From: Arthrobacter sp. Soil763
GTDB taxonomy: Bacteria; Actinomycetota; Actinomycetes; Actinomycetales; Micrococcaceae
Assembly: GCF_001428365.1 (NCBI RefSeq)
Contig: NZ_LMSH01000002.1
Coordinates: forward strand, 1 to 64,000
Length of the DNA: 64,000 nt
Direction: 5' to 3'
The translations under genes were made by a program, and so were the position numbers. The notes under the pieces were generated by a model. The model was not told where the DNA came from. It ran no database searches and saw nothing but the letters and a program-made list of their open reading frames with translations. Positions 27,036 to 36,760 of the stretch are shown piece by piece; positions within the stretch are counted from its first letter, which is position 1, and every line of letters begins with the position of its first letter.

Positions 27036-28232
27036 CTACCCGGCAGGACGGACCGGGACCGCAGCCCGACTGACCGGGCGGCGGAAGAGCCGCACGACCG
27101 GTTCGATGAAGCGCGCCGCCAGCGGCCCCATCACCGCCATTATCAGCACGTAGGCGGTGGCCAGGGCGGCCAGGTCGTGGGGCACCACGCCGGAGGCCAC
27201 CGCGAGCCCGGCGATCACGATGGAGAACTCGCCGCGGGCAATGAGGGCCGCCCCCGCCCGGAAACGTCCCGGAAGCGCGATCCCGGCCCGCTTGGCGGCC
27301 CAGATGCCGGTGATCATCTTGGTCGCGGCGGTCAGCACGGCCAGGACCAAGGCCCAGCCGAGGACCGGCGGGATGGACGCCGGGTCAGTGTTGAGTCCGA
27401 AGACCACGAAGAAGATCGCCGCGAAGAGGTCCCGCAGCGGTTCGAGGATCCGCGTGGCGCTGTGGGCGGTGGCCCCGGAGATCGCGATCCCGAGCATGAA
27501 GGCGCCCACCGCCGCGGAGACCTGCATGGCGGCCGCCAGGCCCGCGACCAGCAGGGCCGCGCCCAGCAGGTTGAGCAGGAACACCTCGGAGTTCTCGCTG
27601 TGGACCGCCTTTGAGACGTGGTGGCCGTGGCGCAGCGCCACCACCAGCACGAGCGTCACCACGGCGAGGGAGATCCCCACCGTCTGCAGGCCCACCAGGA
27701 AGCTGACCCCGGCCAGGGTCGCCGTCAGGACCGGCAGGTAAACCGCCATCGCCAGGTCCTCGAACACCAGGATGGACAGGATCACCGGGGTCTCCCGGTT
27801 GCCGATCCGGCCGAGGTCGGTGATGACCTTCGCCGCGATTCCGGAGGAGGAAATGTAGGTGACGCCGCCCATGACCATGGCGCCCACCAGGCCCCAGCCC
27901 AGCAGCAGCGCCAGGCCGGCGCCGGGCAGGAAGTTCAGGACCAGGTCCAGGACGCCGGCCTGCCAGGACCGCCGCAGGCCGGTGACCAGTTCCGACGCCG
28001 AATATTCCAGTCCGAGCATGAGCAGGAGCAGGATGACGCCGATCTCGCCGGAGAGATGGGCGAATTCGTGCATCCCTTCGAGCTTCACCAGACCGCCGGC
28101 TCCGAAGAAGAGCCCGCCGATGAGGTAGAGCGGGATGGGGGACATGCCGATCCGCCCGGCCAGCCTGGCCAGCAGGCCCAGGCAGAACACGACGGCCCCC
28201 AGTTCAATGAGGGTCAGGGCGAGCGGATCCAT
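27036..28232 (-). CDS. Cation:proton antiporter, CPA2 type (KhtU/KefB-like)
   Basis: 398 residues from ATG 28232, a membrane protein with about 12 segments. Family marks include GLFFGAGGLVKLEG, LLMLGLEYSASEL, the conserved VFEDLAMAVYLPVLT (acidic ion-binding region) and a C-terminal ARGEFSIVIAGLA. It is placed five bases behind the regulatory subunit, as in KhtTU K+/H+ antiporters. A longer upstream frame runs antiparallel through the regulator gene and is not real. It has no cytosolic TrkA domain of its own, which fits a two-subunit system. Confidence 0.92.
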   Translation of the reverse strand: MDPLALTLIELGAVVFCLGLLARLAGRIGMSPIPLYLIGGLFFGAGGLVKLEGMHEFAHLSGEIGVILLLLMLGLEYSASELVTGLRRSWQAGVLDLVLNFLPGAGLALLLGWGLVGAMVMGGVTYISSSGIAAKVITDLGRIGNRETPVILSILVFEDLAMAVYLPVLTATLAGVSFLVGLQTVGISLAVVTLVLVVALRHGHHVSKAVHSENSEVFLLNLLGAALLVAGLAAAMQVSAAVGAFMLGIAISGATAHSATRILEPLRDLFAAIFFVVFGLNTDPASIPPVLGWALVLAVLTAATKMITGIWAAKRAGIALPGRFRAGAALIARGEFSIVIAGLAVASGVVPHDLAALATAYVLIMAVMGPLAARFIEPVVRLFRRPVSRAAVPVRPAG

Positions 28233-28237
28233 GCCGC

Positions 28238-28720
28238 TTATCCGTTGCGCAGGATGCTGGCCGCCGTGTCCAGTCCCTCTTGGGTGCCCACCGCGACGAG
28301 AAGGTCGCCGGGGTGCAGGACGACGTCGGGCCCCGGCGACGGGACCACCTCCCCCTCGCGCATGATGGCCACGATCGAGGCGCCGCTCCGGGTCCGGATG
28401 CACGCCTTGCCCATGGGCTGGTTCTGGAAGGGGGAGTCCGCCGCGATGGAGAACTGCCGGGTCACGATCCCCGGCACCTCCCGGTGCGCCTCGGACAGCT
28501 GCATGGCCAGCCGCTGCCCGCCGAGGAGGTTGCCGAGGGCCGCCGCCTCGTCCGCGGTCAGCGGGATCGAGGCCTGGCACGTGTCCGGGTCGTCCCAGGT
28601 CGAGACGATCAGTTCGGTTTGGCCCTCGCGGTACTCGACGACGCCGATCCGGCGGCCCGAGGCGGTCATGAAATCCTTGCGCCGGCCCAGGCCGGGAAGG
28701 TCAGTTTCATCCACGTTCAT
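28238..28720 (-). CDS. Antiporter regulatory subunit with TrkA-C (RCK_C) domain
   Basis: 160 residues. The N-terminal part (about 1-70) is a small alpha/beta domain; the C-terminal part is an RCK_C domain, recognised from GASIVAIMREGEVVPSPGPDVVLHPGDLLVAVGT-type strands (only parts quoted here: ASIVAIMREGEV and HPGDLLVAVG). In KhtT this domain gates the antiporter through ligand binding. It is the first gene of a two-gene operon with the antiporter, ending 5 bases before its start codon. Cytosolic. Confidence 0.9.
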   Translation of the reverse strand: MNVDETDLPGLGRRKDFMTASGRRIGVVEYREGQTELIVSTWDDPDTCQASIPLTADEAAALGNLLGGQRLAMQLSEAHREVPGIVTRQFSIAADSPFQNQPMGKACIRTRSGASIVAIMREGEVVPSPGPDVVLHPGDLLVAVGTQEGLDTAASILRNG

Positions 28721-28760
28721 GCCTCCAGCCTAGTGCGCGGCCGGGGACTTTAGGGCGGTT

Positions 28761-30161
28761 TCAGGCCTCAGGCACCACGGCGATTTCCGTCTTGCCTGGC
28801 GGTTTGACCGGCAGCATCACGAGCAGCCCGGCCAGCAGGACGACCAGAATGCCCAGGATGCCCCAGCGCTGCGCCTCGCCCGGGGCGACGAGCGGCGTCG
28901 CGACCGTGATGCACAGGGTGAACAGTGCCGGGGCCAGGAAGCTCACCGCCCGACCGGTGGTGGCGTACAGGCCGAACAGCTCGCCGGACTCCCCGTGCGG
29001 GGCGAGCCGGGCGAGGTAGGCGCGCGAGGCTGACTGCGCCGGACCGACGAAGAGGCAGAGGAACAGGCCGAAAATCCAGAAGGTGGTGCTGCCCGCCCAC
29101 TGTATGCCGAAGAAGGAATATGTTTCATTGCCGAGGGCCAGCAGCACGCTGCCGGCCACCAGCAGCCCGACGAGGGATCCGATAATGACCGCCTTCGGCC
29201 CGGCCTTGTCGTCCAGGAAGCCGCCTGCCAGTGCGCCCACGGCCGCGACGACATTGCCGAAGATCGCGAAGAAGATCACCTGCTTGAGCTCGAAGCCGAA
29301 GGTGCCCGCAGCGATGATCCCGCCGAAGGTAAAGACCGCTGCGAGTCCGTCCCGGAAGATGGCGCTGGCGAGCAGGAAGAAGATCGTGTGCGGGCTGGTC
29401 CGGTAGATGGCCTTGATCCGGCGCACCAGCAGGGCGTAGGAGCCGAAAAAGCCCGGGCCGGACCGCCGGGACCGGGGGACCTCCGGGACGGCGAACATCA
29501 CCGGAACCGCGAAGACCAGGAACCACAGGGCGGAGAACACCGCCACCAGGCGGATGTTCAGGCCGTCGGCGGTGGAGGCCCCGAACCAGTTGATGCTGGG
29601 CTGGACGAACAGCTGCAGCACGATCAGCAGCGCCACGATGCCGCCCAGGTAGCCGGCCGCCCAGCCGAAGCCGCTGACCTTGCCGATGGTGGCGGGCGTT
29701 GAGATCTGCGCCAGCATGGCGTTGTAGTTGACGCCGGCGAATTCGAAGAAGACGTTGCCCAGCGCGATCAGCGTCACCCCGAGGAGCAGGAACTCCGGGC
29801 GCGGGAAGACGAAGAAGCACAGCCCGGTCAGGAGCGCGACGGCGGCGGTGTTGACGCCCAGCCAGAGTTTCCGGCGTCCGCCCGCGTCCGAGCGCTGGCC
29901 GGTGACCGGTGCCAGCAGGGCGATCGCGGCCCCGGCGATGGCCAGGGCGCCGCCGAGCACCGCGGAGGCTTCGTCTTCGCCGCCGAACGGCTTGGACGTC
30001 AGGTACACGGTGAAGACAAAAGTGGTCATCACGGCGTTGAAGGCCGCCGATCCCCAGTCCCACGCCGCCCAGGCCAGGACCCGGCCTTTACCGGTGGCGT
30101 GGCTGCCGGACTCAAGTTCCGAGGCCGGGGCGGTGGCCTCCGGGGCGGTGGCGGAGTTCAT
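28761..30161 (-). CDS. MFS transporter, UMF1/Atg22-like
   Basis: 466 residues with about 12 membrane segments. The N-terminal signature LAWAAWDWGSAAFNAVMTTFVF is characteristic of the UMF1 (unknown major facilitator 1, Atg22-like) group, as is AGVNYNAMLAQISTP. In eukaryotes Atg22 exports amino acids; bacterial members have no agreed substrate. The ATG is at 30161, 172 bases from the divergent mrpA start. It is not part of an obvious operon. Confidence 0.9.
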   Translation of the reverse strand: MNSATAPEATAPASELESGSHATGKGRVLAWAAWDWGSAAFNAVMTTFVFTVYLTSKPFGGEDEASAVLGGALAIAGAAIALLAPVTGQRSDAGGRRKLWLGVNTAAVALLTGLCFFVFPRPEFLLLGVTLIALGNVFFEFAGVNYNAMLAQISTPATIGKVSGFGWAAGYLGGIVALLIVLQLFVQPSINWFGASTADGLNIRLVAVFSALWFLVFAVPVMFAVPEVPRSRRSGPGFFGSYALLVRRIKAIYRTSPHTIFFLLASAIFRDGLAAVFTFGGIIAAGTFGFELKQVIFFAIFGNVVAAVGALAGGFLDDKAGPKAVIIGSLVGLLVAGSVLLALGNETYSFFGIQWAGSTTFWIFGLFLCLFVGPAQSASRAYLARLAPHGESGELFGLYATTGRAVSFLAPALFTLCITVATPLVAPGEAQRWGILGILVVLLAGLLVMLPVKPPGKTEIAVVPEA

Positions 30162-30332
30162 AGCCCGATGTTAGCCGCCCCGCGGCGGCAGGCCGGGCAG
30201 AAACGGTCCCGGGCGGGGTCCCGGCCGGTAAAGAATTTGCGCACGCTTGGTAAACTGGGGCCACCGAACCTAACTCTTGCCCCGCCTGCTCCAACTTTTG
30301 ACAATCGAATTCCTGACGTTGCGGAGATACCA

Positions 30333-33300
30333 GTGATCACAGTCCTTGCCGTGCACTTCGCGGTGGCCGCTGTGGCGCCGTTCCTCTTCCGCAGGCTGGG
30401 CCGGAACGCGTTCTACGTGCTGGCCGCCGTGCCCGCAGGGTCGTTCATCTGGCTGGCGCTGCAGCACGGGGCTGTGTATTCGGACGCCGGGTCCACCGGA
30501 GCGGTGCTGCCGTGGATTCCGGACCTGGGGCTGGAGCTGGCCTTCAGGATGGACGCCCTGGCCTGGGTCATGTCGCTGCTGGTCCTCGGCGTCGGTGCGC
30601 TGGTGCTGGTGTACTGCGCGCGCTACTTCAAATCCAAGGACAGCTACCTCGGCGGCTTCGGCGCCCAGTTGCTGGCGTTCGCCGGGGCCATGTTCGGCCT
30701 GGTCACGGCCGATGACCTGCTGCTGATGTTCATCTTCTGGGAACTGACCACCGTCCTGTCGTACCTGCTGATCGGCTACGCCCGGACCAGGCTCTCGGCC
30801 CGGCGCTCCGCGCTGCAGGCCCTGGTCGTCACCACGGCCGGCGGCCTGGCCATGCTGGTGGGGCTGATCATGCTGGGCTCGGCAGCCGGGACGTACCGGA
30901 TTTCCGCCCTCCTGGCGGCCGCACCGGAACTGGTGGACGGGCCCGCGGCCGAGGCGGTGGCGGTCGCCGTCGTCCTCATCCTCGCCGGTGCCGTGACGAA
31001 ATCCGCGCTGGTCCCGTTCCACTTCTGGCTCCCGGGGGCCATGGCGGCCCCGACGCCGGTCAGCGCCTACCTGCATGCCGCGGCCATGGTCAAGGCGGGC
31101 ATCTACCTGGTGGCGCGGCTGGCCCCCGGGTTCGCCGAGACCACGTTCTGGCTCCCGGTGGTGCTGGGCCTGGGCCTGGCCACCATGCTGGTCGGCGGCT
31201 ACCGCGCCCTGCGGCAGACCGACATCAAGCTCATCCTCGCCTACGGCACGGTCAGCCAGCTGGGCTTCCTGACCATGGTGGTCGGACTCGGCCAACCCGA
31301 CGCCGCCCTGGCCGGCCTCGCCCTGCTGCTGGCCCACGGTTTGTTCAAGGCCACACTGTTCCTGGTGGTCGGCATCATCGACCACCAGGCCGGGACCCGC
31401 GACGTCCGCAAGCTCTCCGGCGTCTACCGGTCCTCCCGGGCCCTCGGGGTGGTGGCAGCGATCGGCGCCGCCTCCATGGCCGGCGTGCCGCCGCTGGCCG
31501 GCTTCGTAGCGAAGGAATCGGTCTTCGAGGCGTTCGTCCACCACGCGGAGACCGGGCCGTGGGGGCTGGCGGCACTGGCCGGCCTGGTGCTCGGGTCCAT
31601 CCTGACCTTCGCCTACAGCGCCCGGTTCATGTGGGGCGCCTTCGCGCTCAAACCGGGCGTCGAGCCCACGCCGTTCAAAGCGATCAAGCCGGCGTTCCTG
31701 GCCGCCCCGGCGCTGCTGAGCCTGCTGACGATCGTTTACGGCCTGTGGCCGGTCCCGGTGGACGCCTGGATCCAGCCCTACGCGGCATTGTTCGACGGTG
31801 GCGACGGCGCCGGCCACCTGGCGCTGTGGCACGGGATCACCCCGGCGCTGGGCCTGACCGCCGTCACGTTCGCCCTCGGCCTGGCCATGTTCTACGGGCG
31901 CAACGCCGTCGCGCGGGCGCAGTCCCTGGTCCCGGCCTGGTTCGACGCCGACCGCAGCTACCAGCTCACGATCGGCGCGCTCGATGACGCCGCCGTCTGG
32001 ATCACCGGACGGACCCAGCGCGGTTCGCTGTTCTTCTACCTGGCCGTCATCCTGACCGTCGCCTTCGTGCTGCCGCTGACCGCCCTCGTGCTGGCGGACA
32101 AGCCGCTGCCCGGCGGCCTCTACTTCGTGGACCCGGGCTCGCCGCTGCAGCTCGTCGTCGGCGCCGGGATCGTGATCGGCGCGCTGGCCGCCGTGCGGGC
32201 CAACAAACGCTTCCTGGCCGTGCTGATGGTGTCCGTTACCGGCTACGGCATCGCCCTGATGTTCGCGCTGCAGGGCGCCCCGGACCTGGCCCTGACGCAG
32301 ATGCTGGTGGAGACGATCATCCTGGTGGCCTTCGTCCTCGCGATGCGCAGCCTTCCGGCCGAGCTGCGGGACCGCACCGGCGGAAAATACCGGGTGATCC
32401 GGGTGATCATCGGCGCCGCGTTCGGCCTCACCATGGTCTTTGTCGCGATCTATGCGATGGGCTCGCGGGTGGCGACGCCGGTGTCGCTGGAGTTCCCGCG
32501 CCTGGCCTACGAGGGCGGCGGCGGGTTGAACGTCGTCAACGTGACACTCGTGGATATCCGGGCCTGGGACACCTTCGGCGAGATCTCGGTGCTGGCGCTT
32601 GCGGCCACCGGCGTCGCCAGCCTGATCTTTGTCCGCGGCCGCGGCGACCAGATCGGGCCCTCCGCCGACGTCGCCGAGGGCAGCGTCGGCCGCCGCCCCG
32701 GCCGGACCGCCAACACCCGCGACAACGCGGCGTTGGCCATGAGCCGCCGCTTCGCGGCGGCGACCCGGGACGCGTGGCTGGTCGCCGGCCGGACGCTGGC
32801 CCCGGAACGCCGCTCGATCATCTTCGAGGTCGTCACGCGGCTGGTCTTCCACTCCATGATTGTCTTCTCCATCTACCTGCTGCTGGCGGGGCACAACCTT
32901 CCCGGCGGGGGCTTCGCCGGCGGCCTCATGGCCGGCCTGGCCCTGACCATCCGGTACCTCGCCGGCGGCCGCTTCGAACTGCGTGAGGCGACGCCGGTCG
33001 GCGCCGGTGCACTGCTGGGCATCGGCCTCGCGACGGCCGCGGCCTCCGGGGTGGCGCCGCTGCTGCTGGGCGGCCAGGTGTTCCAGACCGCCGTGATCGA
33101 ACTCTGGCTGCCGGTCTTCGGCGACATCAAGTTCGTCACCTCCACCATCTTCGACATCGGCGTCTACATCGTTGTCGTCGGCCTCGCCCTGGATGTGCTG
33201 CGCAGCCTCGGTGCCGAAATCGACGAACACTTCGAAAACCAGCCGGAGTCCGGGGCCGAGGGCCAGGAACTGCCCGAAGAACCCGGCGACGGCCCTGCCG

Positions 33301-33347
33301 GCGCCGCGGACCGGCCTGCCGAATCCACCACCGGGGGGAACGCATGA
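30333..33347 (+). CDS. mrpA: Na+/H+ antiporter subunit A fused to subunit B
   Basis: 1004 residues from GTG 30333, with GGAGA six bases upstream; residues before this are not conserved. It resembles NuoL in the first 500 residues (KSALVPFHFWLPGAMAAPTP, YLHAAAMVKAGIYLVARL). The middle has the MrpA-specific extension, and residues about 835-965 are an MrpB domain (RLVFHSMIVFSIYLLLAGHNLPGG). The tail is acidic. It is the first gene of an mrpABCDEFG operon that exports Na+ (and K+, depending on the type) in exchange for protons, giving alkali and salt tolerance. Its four-base overlap with mrpC ensures coupling. Confidence 0.95.
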   Translation: MITVLAVHFAVAAVAPFLFRRLGRNAFYVLAAVPAGSFIWLALQHGAVYSDAGSTGAVLPWIPDLGLELAFRMDALAWVMSLLVLGVGALVLVYCARYFKSKDSYLGGFGAQLLAFAGAMFGLVTADDLLLMFIFWELTTVLSYLLIGYARTRLSARRSALQALVVTTAGGLAMLVGLIMLGSAAGTYRISALLAAAPELVDGPAAEAVAVAVVLILAGAVTKSALVPFHFWLPGAMAAPTPVSAYLHAAAMVKAGIYLVARLAPGFAETTFWLPVVLGLGLATMLVGGYRALRQTDIKLILAYGTVSQLGFLTMVVGLGQPDAALAGLALLLAHGLFKATLFLVVGIIDHQAGTRDVRKLSGVYRSSRALGVVAAIGAASMAGVPPLAGFVAKESVFEAFVHHAETGPWGLAALAGLVLGSILTFAYSARFMWGAFALKPGVEPTPFKAIKPAFLAAPALLSLLTIVYGLWPVPVDAWIQPYAALFDGGDGAGHLALWHGITPALGLTAVTFALGLAMFYGRNAVARAQSLVPAWFDADRSYQLTIGALDDAAVWITGRTQRGSLFFYLAVILTVAFVLPLTALVLADKPLPGGLYFVDPGSPLQLVVGAGIVIGALAAVRANKRFLAVLMVSVTGYGIALMFALQGAPDLALTQMLVETIILVAFVLAMRSLPAELRDRTGGKYRVIRVIIGAAFGLTMVFVAIYAMGSRVATPVSLEFPRLAYEGGGGLNVVNVTLVDIRAWDTFGEISVLALAATGVASLIFVRGRGDQIGPSADVAEGSVGRRPGRTANTRDNAALAMSRRFAAATRDAWLVAGRTLAPERRSIIFEVVTRLVFHSMIVFSIYLLLAGHNLPGGGFAGGLMAGLALTIRYLAGGRFELREATPVGAGALLGIGLATAAASGVAPLLLGGQVFQTAVIELWLPVFGDIKFVTSTIFDIGVYIVVVGLALDVLRSLGAEIDEHFENQPESGAEGQELPEEPGDGPAGAADRPAESTTGGNA

Positions 33348-33910
33348 GCGTCAATCTGACCCTGCTGACGGTGATGGGAGCCCTGTACGCCTGCGGCATC
33401 TACCTGCTTCTGGAACGCAGCCTCACCCGCGTCCTGCTCGGCCTGATGCTGCTGGCCAATGCCACCAACCTGCTGATCCTCGCCACCGGCGGCTACGCGG
33501 GCCTGGCCCCGCTGTTCGACAAGGCCACCGACCCCCGGGACTACAACGACCCGTTGCCGCAGGCTTTGATCCTGACCTCGATCGTCATCTCCTTCGCCGT
33601 GACCGCCTTCATGCTGGGCATCATCTACCGCACCTGGGTGCTGGCAAGGCAGGACGAGATCCAGGACGACGCCGAGGACCGCCGCGTGGCCGAGACCCCC
33701 AGCTTCGACGCCGAGGACGACGCCGTCATCCCGGTGGAGACCTCCGAATTCCCGCTCGTGGCGGCCGGCCCGGCCGATACCGCGGACGGCGGGGGCCCGG
33801 AGGAGACCGTGCGGGCCGGAGCCCGCCACATGCCCGCCGCGGAGGCGGCCGCCGAGGAACAGCCCGGCTCCCGCACCGTCGACCCCGACCCGGAAGGAGG
33901 GCAGAAGTGA
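33344..33910 (+). CDS. mrpC: Na+/H+ antiporter subunit C
   Basis: 188 residues. The first 110 form the NuoK-like three-helix unit with ACGIYLLLERSLTRVLLGLMLL and NATNLLILATGG. The remaining 75 residues are an acidic, low-complexity cytosolic tail (EDDAVIPVETSE) that makes this subunit longer than the usual 110-120 residues; similar tails are common in actinobacterial MrpC. ATGA overlap with mrpA, GTGA overlap with mrpD. Confidence 0.95.
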   Translation: MSVNLTLLTVMGALYACGIYLLLERSLTRVLLGLMLLANATNLLILATGGYAGLAPLFDKATDPRDYNDPLPQALILTSIVISFAVTAFMLGIIYRTWVLARQDEIQDDAEDRRVAETPSFDAEDDAVIPVETSEFPLVAAGPADTADGGGPEETVRAGARHMPAAEAAAEEQPGSRTVDPDPEGGQK

Positions 33911-35520
33911 ACATCGCAAGCCTTGCCCCGCTCGCCGTCGTCCTTCCCATCCTGGGTGCCGCCCTGACCTTCCTGCTGATCCGGCAGCCCCGGGCCCAGC
34001 GGACCGTCAGCATCGCGCTGCTCTCCCTGACCCTGCTGCTCGAGTGCCTGCTGCTCGCCTCCGTCTGGAACGGCGGCACGTCCGCGGTGAACATCGGCGG
34101 CTGGCTGCCGCCGTGGGGCATCGTGCTGGTGGTCGACCAGTTCTCCTCGCTCATGCTGGTGGTGTCCTCCGCCGTCAGCCTCGCCGTGCTGGTGTACGCC
34201 ACCGGCCAGGGCATGGCCGACGGGGACAGCGATGCTCCCGTGTCGATCTTCCACCCCACCTACCTGATCCTGGTCGCGGGCGTTTCCAACGCCTTCCTCT
34301 CCGGCGACCTGTTCAACCTGTACGTCGGGTTCGAGATCCTGCTGACGGCCAGCTACGTGCTGATGACCCTCGGCGGAACCGGCCCGCGAATCCGCGCCGG
34401 CGTCACCTACGTCGTCGTGTCCGTGGTGTCTTCCGTCCTGTTCCTGATCGCGATCGCCATGATCTACGGCGCCACCGGCACCATCAACATGGCAGACCTC
34501 GCGATCAAGCTGGCCGAACTGGACCAGGGCACCCGGAACCTGCTGCACGTGCTGCTGCTGGTGGCCTTCGGCATCAAGGCGGCCGTCTTCCCGCTGAGTT
34601 TCTGGCTTCCCGACTCCTACCCGACGGCCCCGGCCCCGGTCACCGCGGTGTTCGCCGGCCTGCTGACCAAGGTGGGCGTCTACGCGATGGTCCGCACCGA
34701 GACCCTGCTCTTCCCCGGGGACACCTTCAACACGCCCCTGATGGTCGCGGCGCTGCTGACCATGGTGGTGGGCATCCTGGGCGCGCTGGCCCAGAGCGAC
34801 ATCAAACGACTGCTCTCCTTCACCCTGATCAGCCACATCGGCTACATGGTGTTCGGCCTGGCGATGTCCTCGGTCGCGGGCCTTGGCGCCGCGGTCTTCT
34901 ACGTGGCGCACCACATCACCATCCAGACCAGCCTCTTCCTGGTCACCGGCCTGATCGAACGGCGCGCCGGAAGCTCCTCGGTGGACCGGGTCGCCGGGCT
35001 GGCGAAGCTCTCGCCGCTGCTGGCCGTCCTGTTCTTCATCCCGGCCATGAACCTGGCCGGCATCCCGCCGCTGTCCGGCTTCCTGGGCAAGCTCGGGCTA
35101 CTGCAGGCCGGCGTGCAGCTCGGCACCCCGCTGGCGTATGCGCTTGTCGCCGGAGGAGTGCTGACCAGCCTCCTGACCCTGCTGGCCATCGCCCGCGTCT
35201 GGAACCGTGCCTTCTGGCGCAAGCCCGAGGACGCCGAACACCCCGACCCGGTGCTGCTCGCCGTCCCCGGCGGCAAGGACGCCGGCGACCGGGCAGGACA
35301 GCAGAAGACGACCCTGCTGCCACGCACCATGGTCGGATCGACCCTAGGCCTGGTCCTGTTCGGCGTCGCGCTGACGGTCTTCGCCGGGCCGCTGTTCCGG
35401 GTTGCCGGGCAATCGGCGGGGGAGATGCTGGACCGGACCGCCTACATCCACTCCGTCCTGGGCGACGATGCCCCGGTCCCGGCGTTCGCCCAACCCGCGC
35501 CGCAGGGGGAGGGACGATGA
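33907..35520 (+). CDS. mrpD: Na+/H+ antiporter subunit D
   Basis: 537 residues from GTG 33907, which overlaps the mrpC stop (GTGA). The NuoM/N-like proton channel shows the conserved Glu in LFNLYVGFEILLTASYVLM, the Lys in GIKAAVFPLSFWLPDSYPTAP, and TKVGVYAMVRTETLLFP. A longer upstream frame runs antisense to nothing real and is just another frame of mrpA/mrpC. It is a core channel subunit together with MrpA. Confidence 0.95.
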   Translation: MNIASLAPLAVVLPILGAALTFLLIRQPRAQRTVSIALLSLTLLLECLLLASVWNGGTSAVNIGGWLPPWGIVLVVDQFSSLMLVVSSAVSLAVLVYATGQGMADGDSDAPVSIFHPTYLILVAGVSNAFLSGDLFNLYVGFEILLTASYVLMTLGGTGPRIRAGVTYVVVSVVSSVLFLIAIAMIYGATGTINMADLAIKLAELDQGTRNLLHVLLLVAFGIKAAVFPLSFWLPDSYPTAPAPVTAVFAGLLTKVGVYAMVRTETLLFPGDTFNTPLMVAALLTMVVGILGALAQSDIKRLLSFTLISHIGYMVFGLAMSSVAGLGAAVFYVAHHITIQTSLFLVTGLIERRAGSSSVDRVAGLAKLSPLLAVLFFIPAMNLAGIPPLSGFLGKLGLLQAGVQLGTPLAYALVAGGVLTSLLTLLAIARVWNRAFWRKPEDAEHPDPVLLAVPGGKDAGDRAGQQKTTLLPRTMVGSTLGLVLFGVALTVFAGPLFRVAGQSAGEMLDRTAYIHSVLGDDAPVPAFAQPAPQGEGR

Positions 35521-36062
35521 CCCGCCAACGTGTTTCGCTGCGCCAGGAGCTGCCCCTGCTGGTCTGGCTCGTCATCGTCTGGGGCGCCCTCTGGCAGGAC
35601 TTCAGCCCCGGGAACCTGCTCTTCGGCGCCCTGATCGCCGTCGTCGTGGCCCGGCTGCTGTACCTGCCCCCGGTGGAGCTCGGCGGCCGGTTCAACGTCC
35701 TGCGCGCGATCCCGTTCGCCCTGGGCTTCCTGGCCAAGGTGGTCGCGGCCAGCTTCCAGGTCCTGTTCCTGGCCGTGGTCCGCGGGCCGCGGGTGATCAG
35801 CGCCGTCGTCGCCGTGCCGCTCCGCAGCCGTTCAGACCTGCTGGTCACCGCCACCGGCCATGTCATCTCGCTGATCCCCGGGTCCGTGGTGGTGGAAGTG
35901 GACCGGTCCACGTCCACGCTCTACATCCACGGCATCAACGTCCGGGACGCCGACGACGCCGACAAACTCCGCAAGGAAGTCCGGGAGACCGAGGCCGGGC
36001 TGATCCGGATCATGGGCACCAAGGCCGAGCTGTCCGCACTGAACCAGGAGGTCGGCGCATGA
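35517..36062 (+). CDS. mrpE: Na+/H+ antiporter subunit E
   Basis: 181 residues, with two N-terminal membrane helices (LLVWLVIVWGALW, LLFGALIAVVVARLLYLP) and a soluble C-terminal domain with TATGHVISLIPGSVVVEVDR and LYIHGINVRD, the standard MrpE layout. ATGA overlaps at both ends couple it to mrpD and mrpF. Confidence 0.95.
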   Translation: MTRQRVSLRQELPLLVWLVIVWGALWQDFSPGNLLFGALIAVVVARLLYLPPVELGGRFNVLRAIPFALGFLAKVVAASFQVLFLAVVRGPRVISAVVAVPLRSRSDLLVTATGHVISLIPGSVVVEVDRSTSTLYIHGINVRDADDADKLRKEVRETEAGLIRIMGTKAELSALNQEVGA

Positions 36063-36337
36063 TGCCGCTGGTCCTGACCATCACCGCCGTCGTCCTCTCC
36101 CTCGCCGCCGGCGGGGCGATCATCCGGATCGCGCGGGGGCCGTCACTGCTGGACCGGGTGCTGGCCTCGGACGTGCTGCTGGCCATCCTCGGCGCGGCCC
36201 TGTGCATCGACATGGCCGTCAACCGGCACCTGAACAACCTCATGCTGCTGGTGTCCATTTCGATCATCGGGTTCGTCGGCTCCGTGACCGTGGCCCGCTT
36301 CGTGGCAGACCGAAGGAAGCAGCCCGATGAATCCTGA
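36059..36337 (+). CDS. mrpF: Na+/H+ antiporter subunit F
   Basis: 92 residues, three membrane helices with the conserved RGPSLLDRVLASDVL loop of MrpF. The start codon overlaps the mrpE stop; its end overlaps mrpG by 11 bases. Confidence 0.95.
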   Translation: MMPLVLTITAVVLSLAAGGAIIRIARGPSLLDRVLASDVLLAILGAALCIDMAVNRHLNNLMLLVSISIIGFVGSVTVARFVADRRKQPDES

Positions 36338-36719
36338 CCAGATGTCCGTAGACGCCGTGATCGACGCCGTTTCCGCCGTGTTCATGGTGGTGGGGGCGCT
36401 GATGTCCCTCGGCGCGGCGATCGGCCTGCTGCGGTTCCCCGACCTGATGAGCCGGATGCACGCAGCGACCAAGCCGCAGGTGCTGGGCCTGTTCCTGCTG
36501 CTGTGCGCGGTGGGACTGCAGCTGCGCACCTGGTGGGTGTGGCCGGTGCTCGTGGTCGCCTGGATCTTCCAGCTGCTCACGGTCCCGGTCTCCGCGCACA
36601 TGGTGGGCCGGGCCGGGTACCGCACCAAGCACCTGCACCCGGAACTGCTCAGCGCCGACGAGCTCGAAGCCGTCGTCCAGCAGGCCGCCGGCGAACACGG
36701 GTTCACCGACGACAAGTAG
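36327..36719 (+). CDS. mrpG: Na+/H+ antiporter subunit G
   Basis: 130 residues, three helices, with the MrpG signature GLLRFPDLMSRMHAATKPQVLG. It is the last gene of the operon. The 25-residue C-terminal tail (LHPELLSADELEAVVQQAAG) is a soluble helix beyond the core. No strong terminator is visible before the convergent DUF4235 gene at 36761. Confidence 0.95.
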   Translation: MNPDQMSVDAVIDAVSAVFMVVGALMSLGAAIGLLRFPDLMSRMHAATKPQVLGLFLLLCAVGLQLRTWWVWPVLVVAWIFQLLTVPVSAHMVGRAGYRTKHLHPELLSADELEAVVQQAAGEHGFTDDK

Positions 36720-36760
36720 CCCGCTGCGGCCTCAGCCCGACGCGCCTTAGAGGATGCGCC

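Noticed and set aside
30270..33230. 986-residue minus-strand open frame opposite mrpA
   Set aside because: Antisense shadow with His/Gln/Asp-rich sequence; no start signal or domain.
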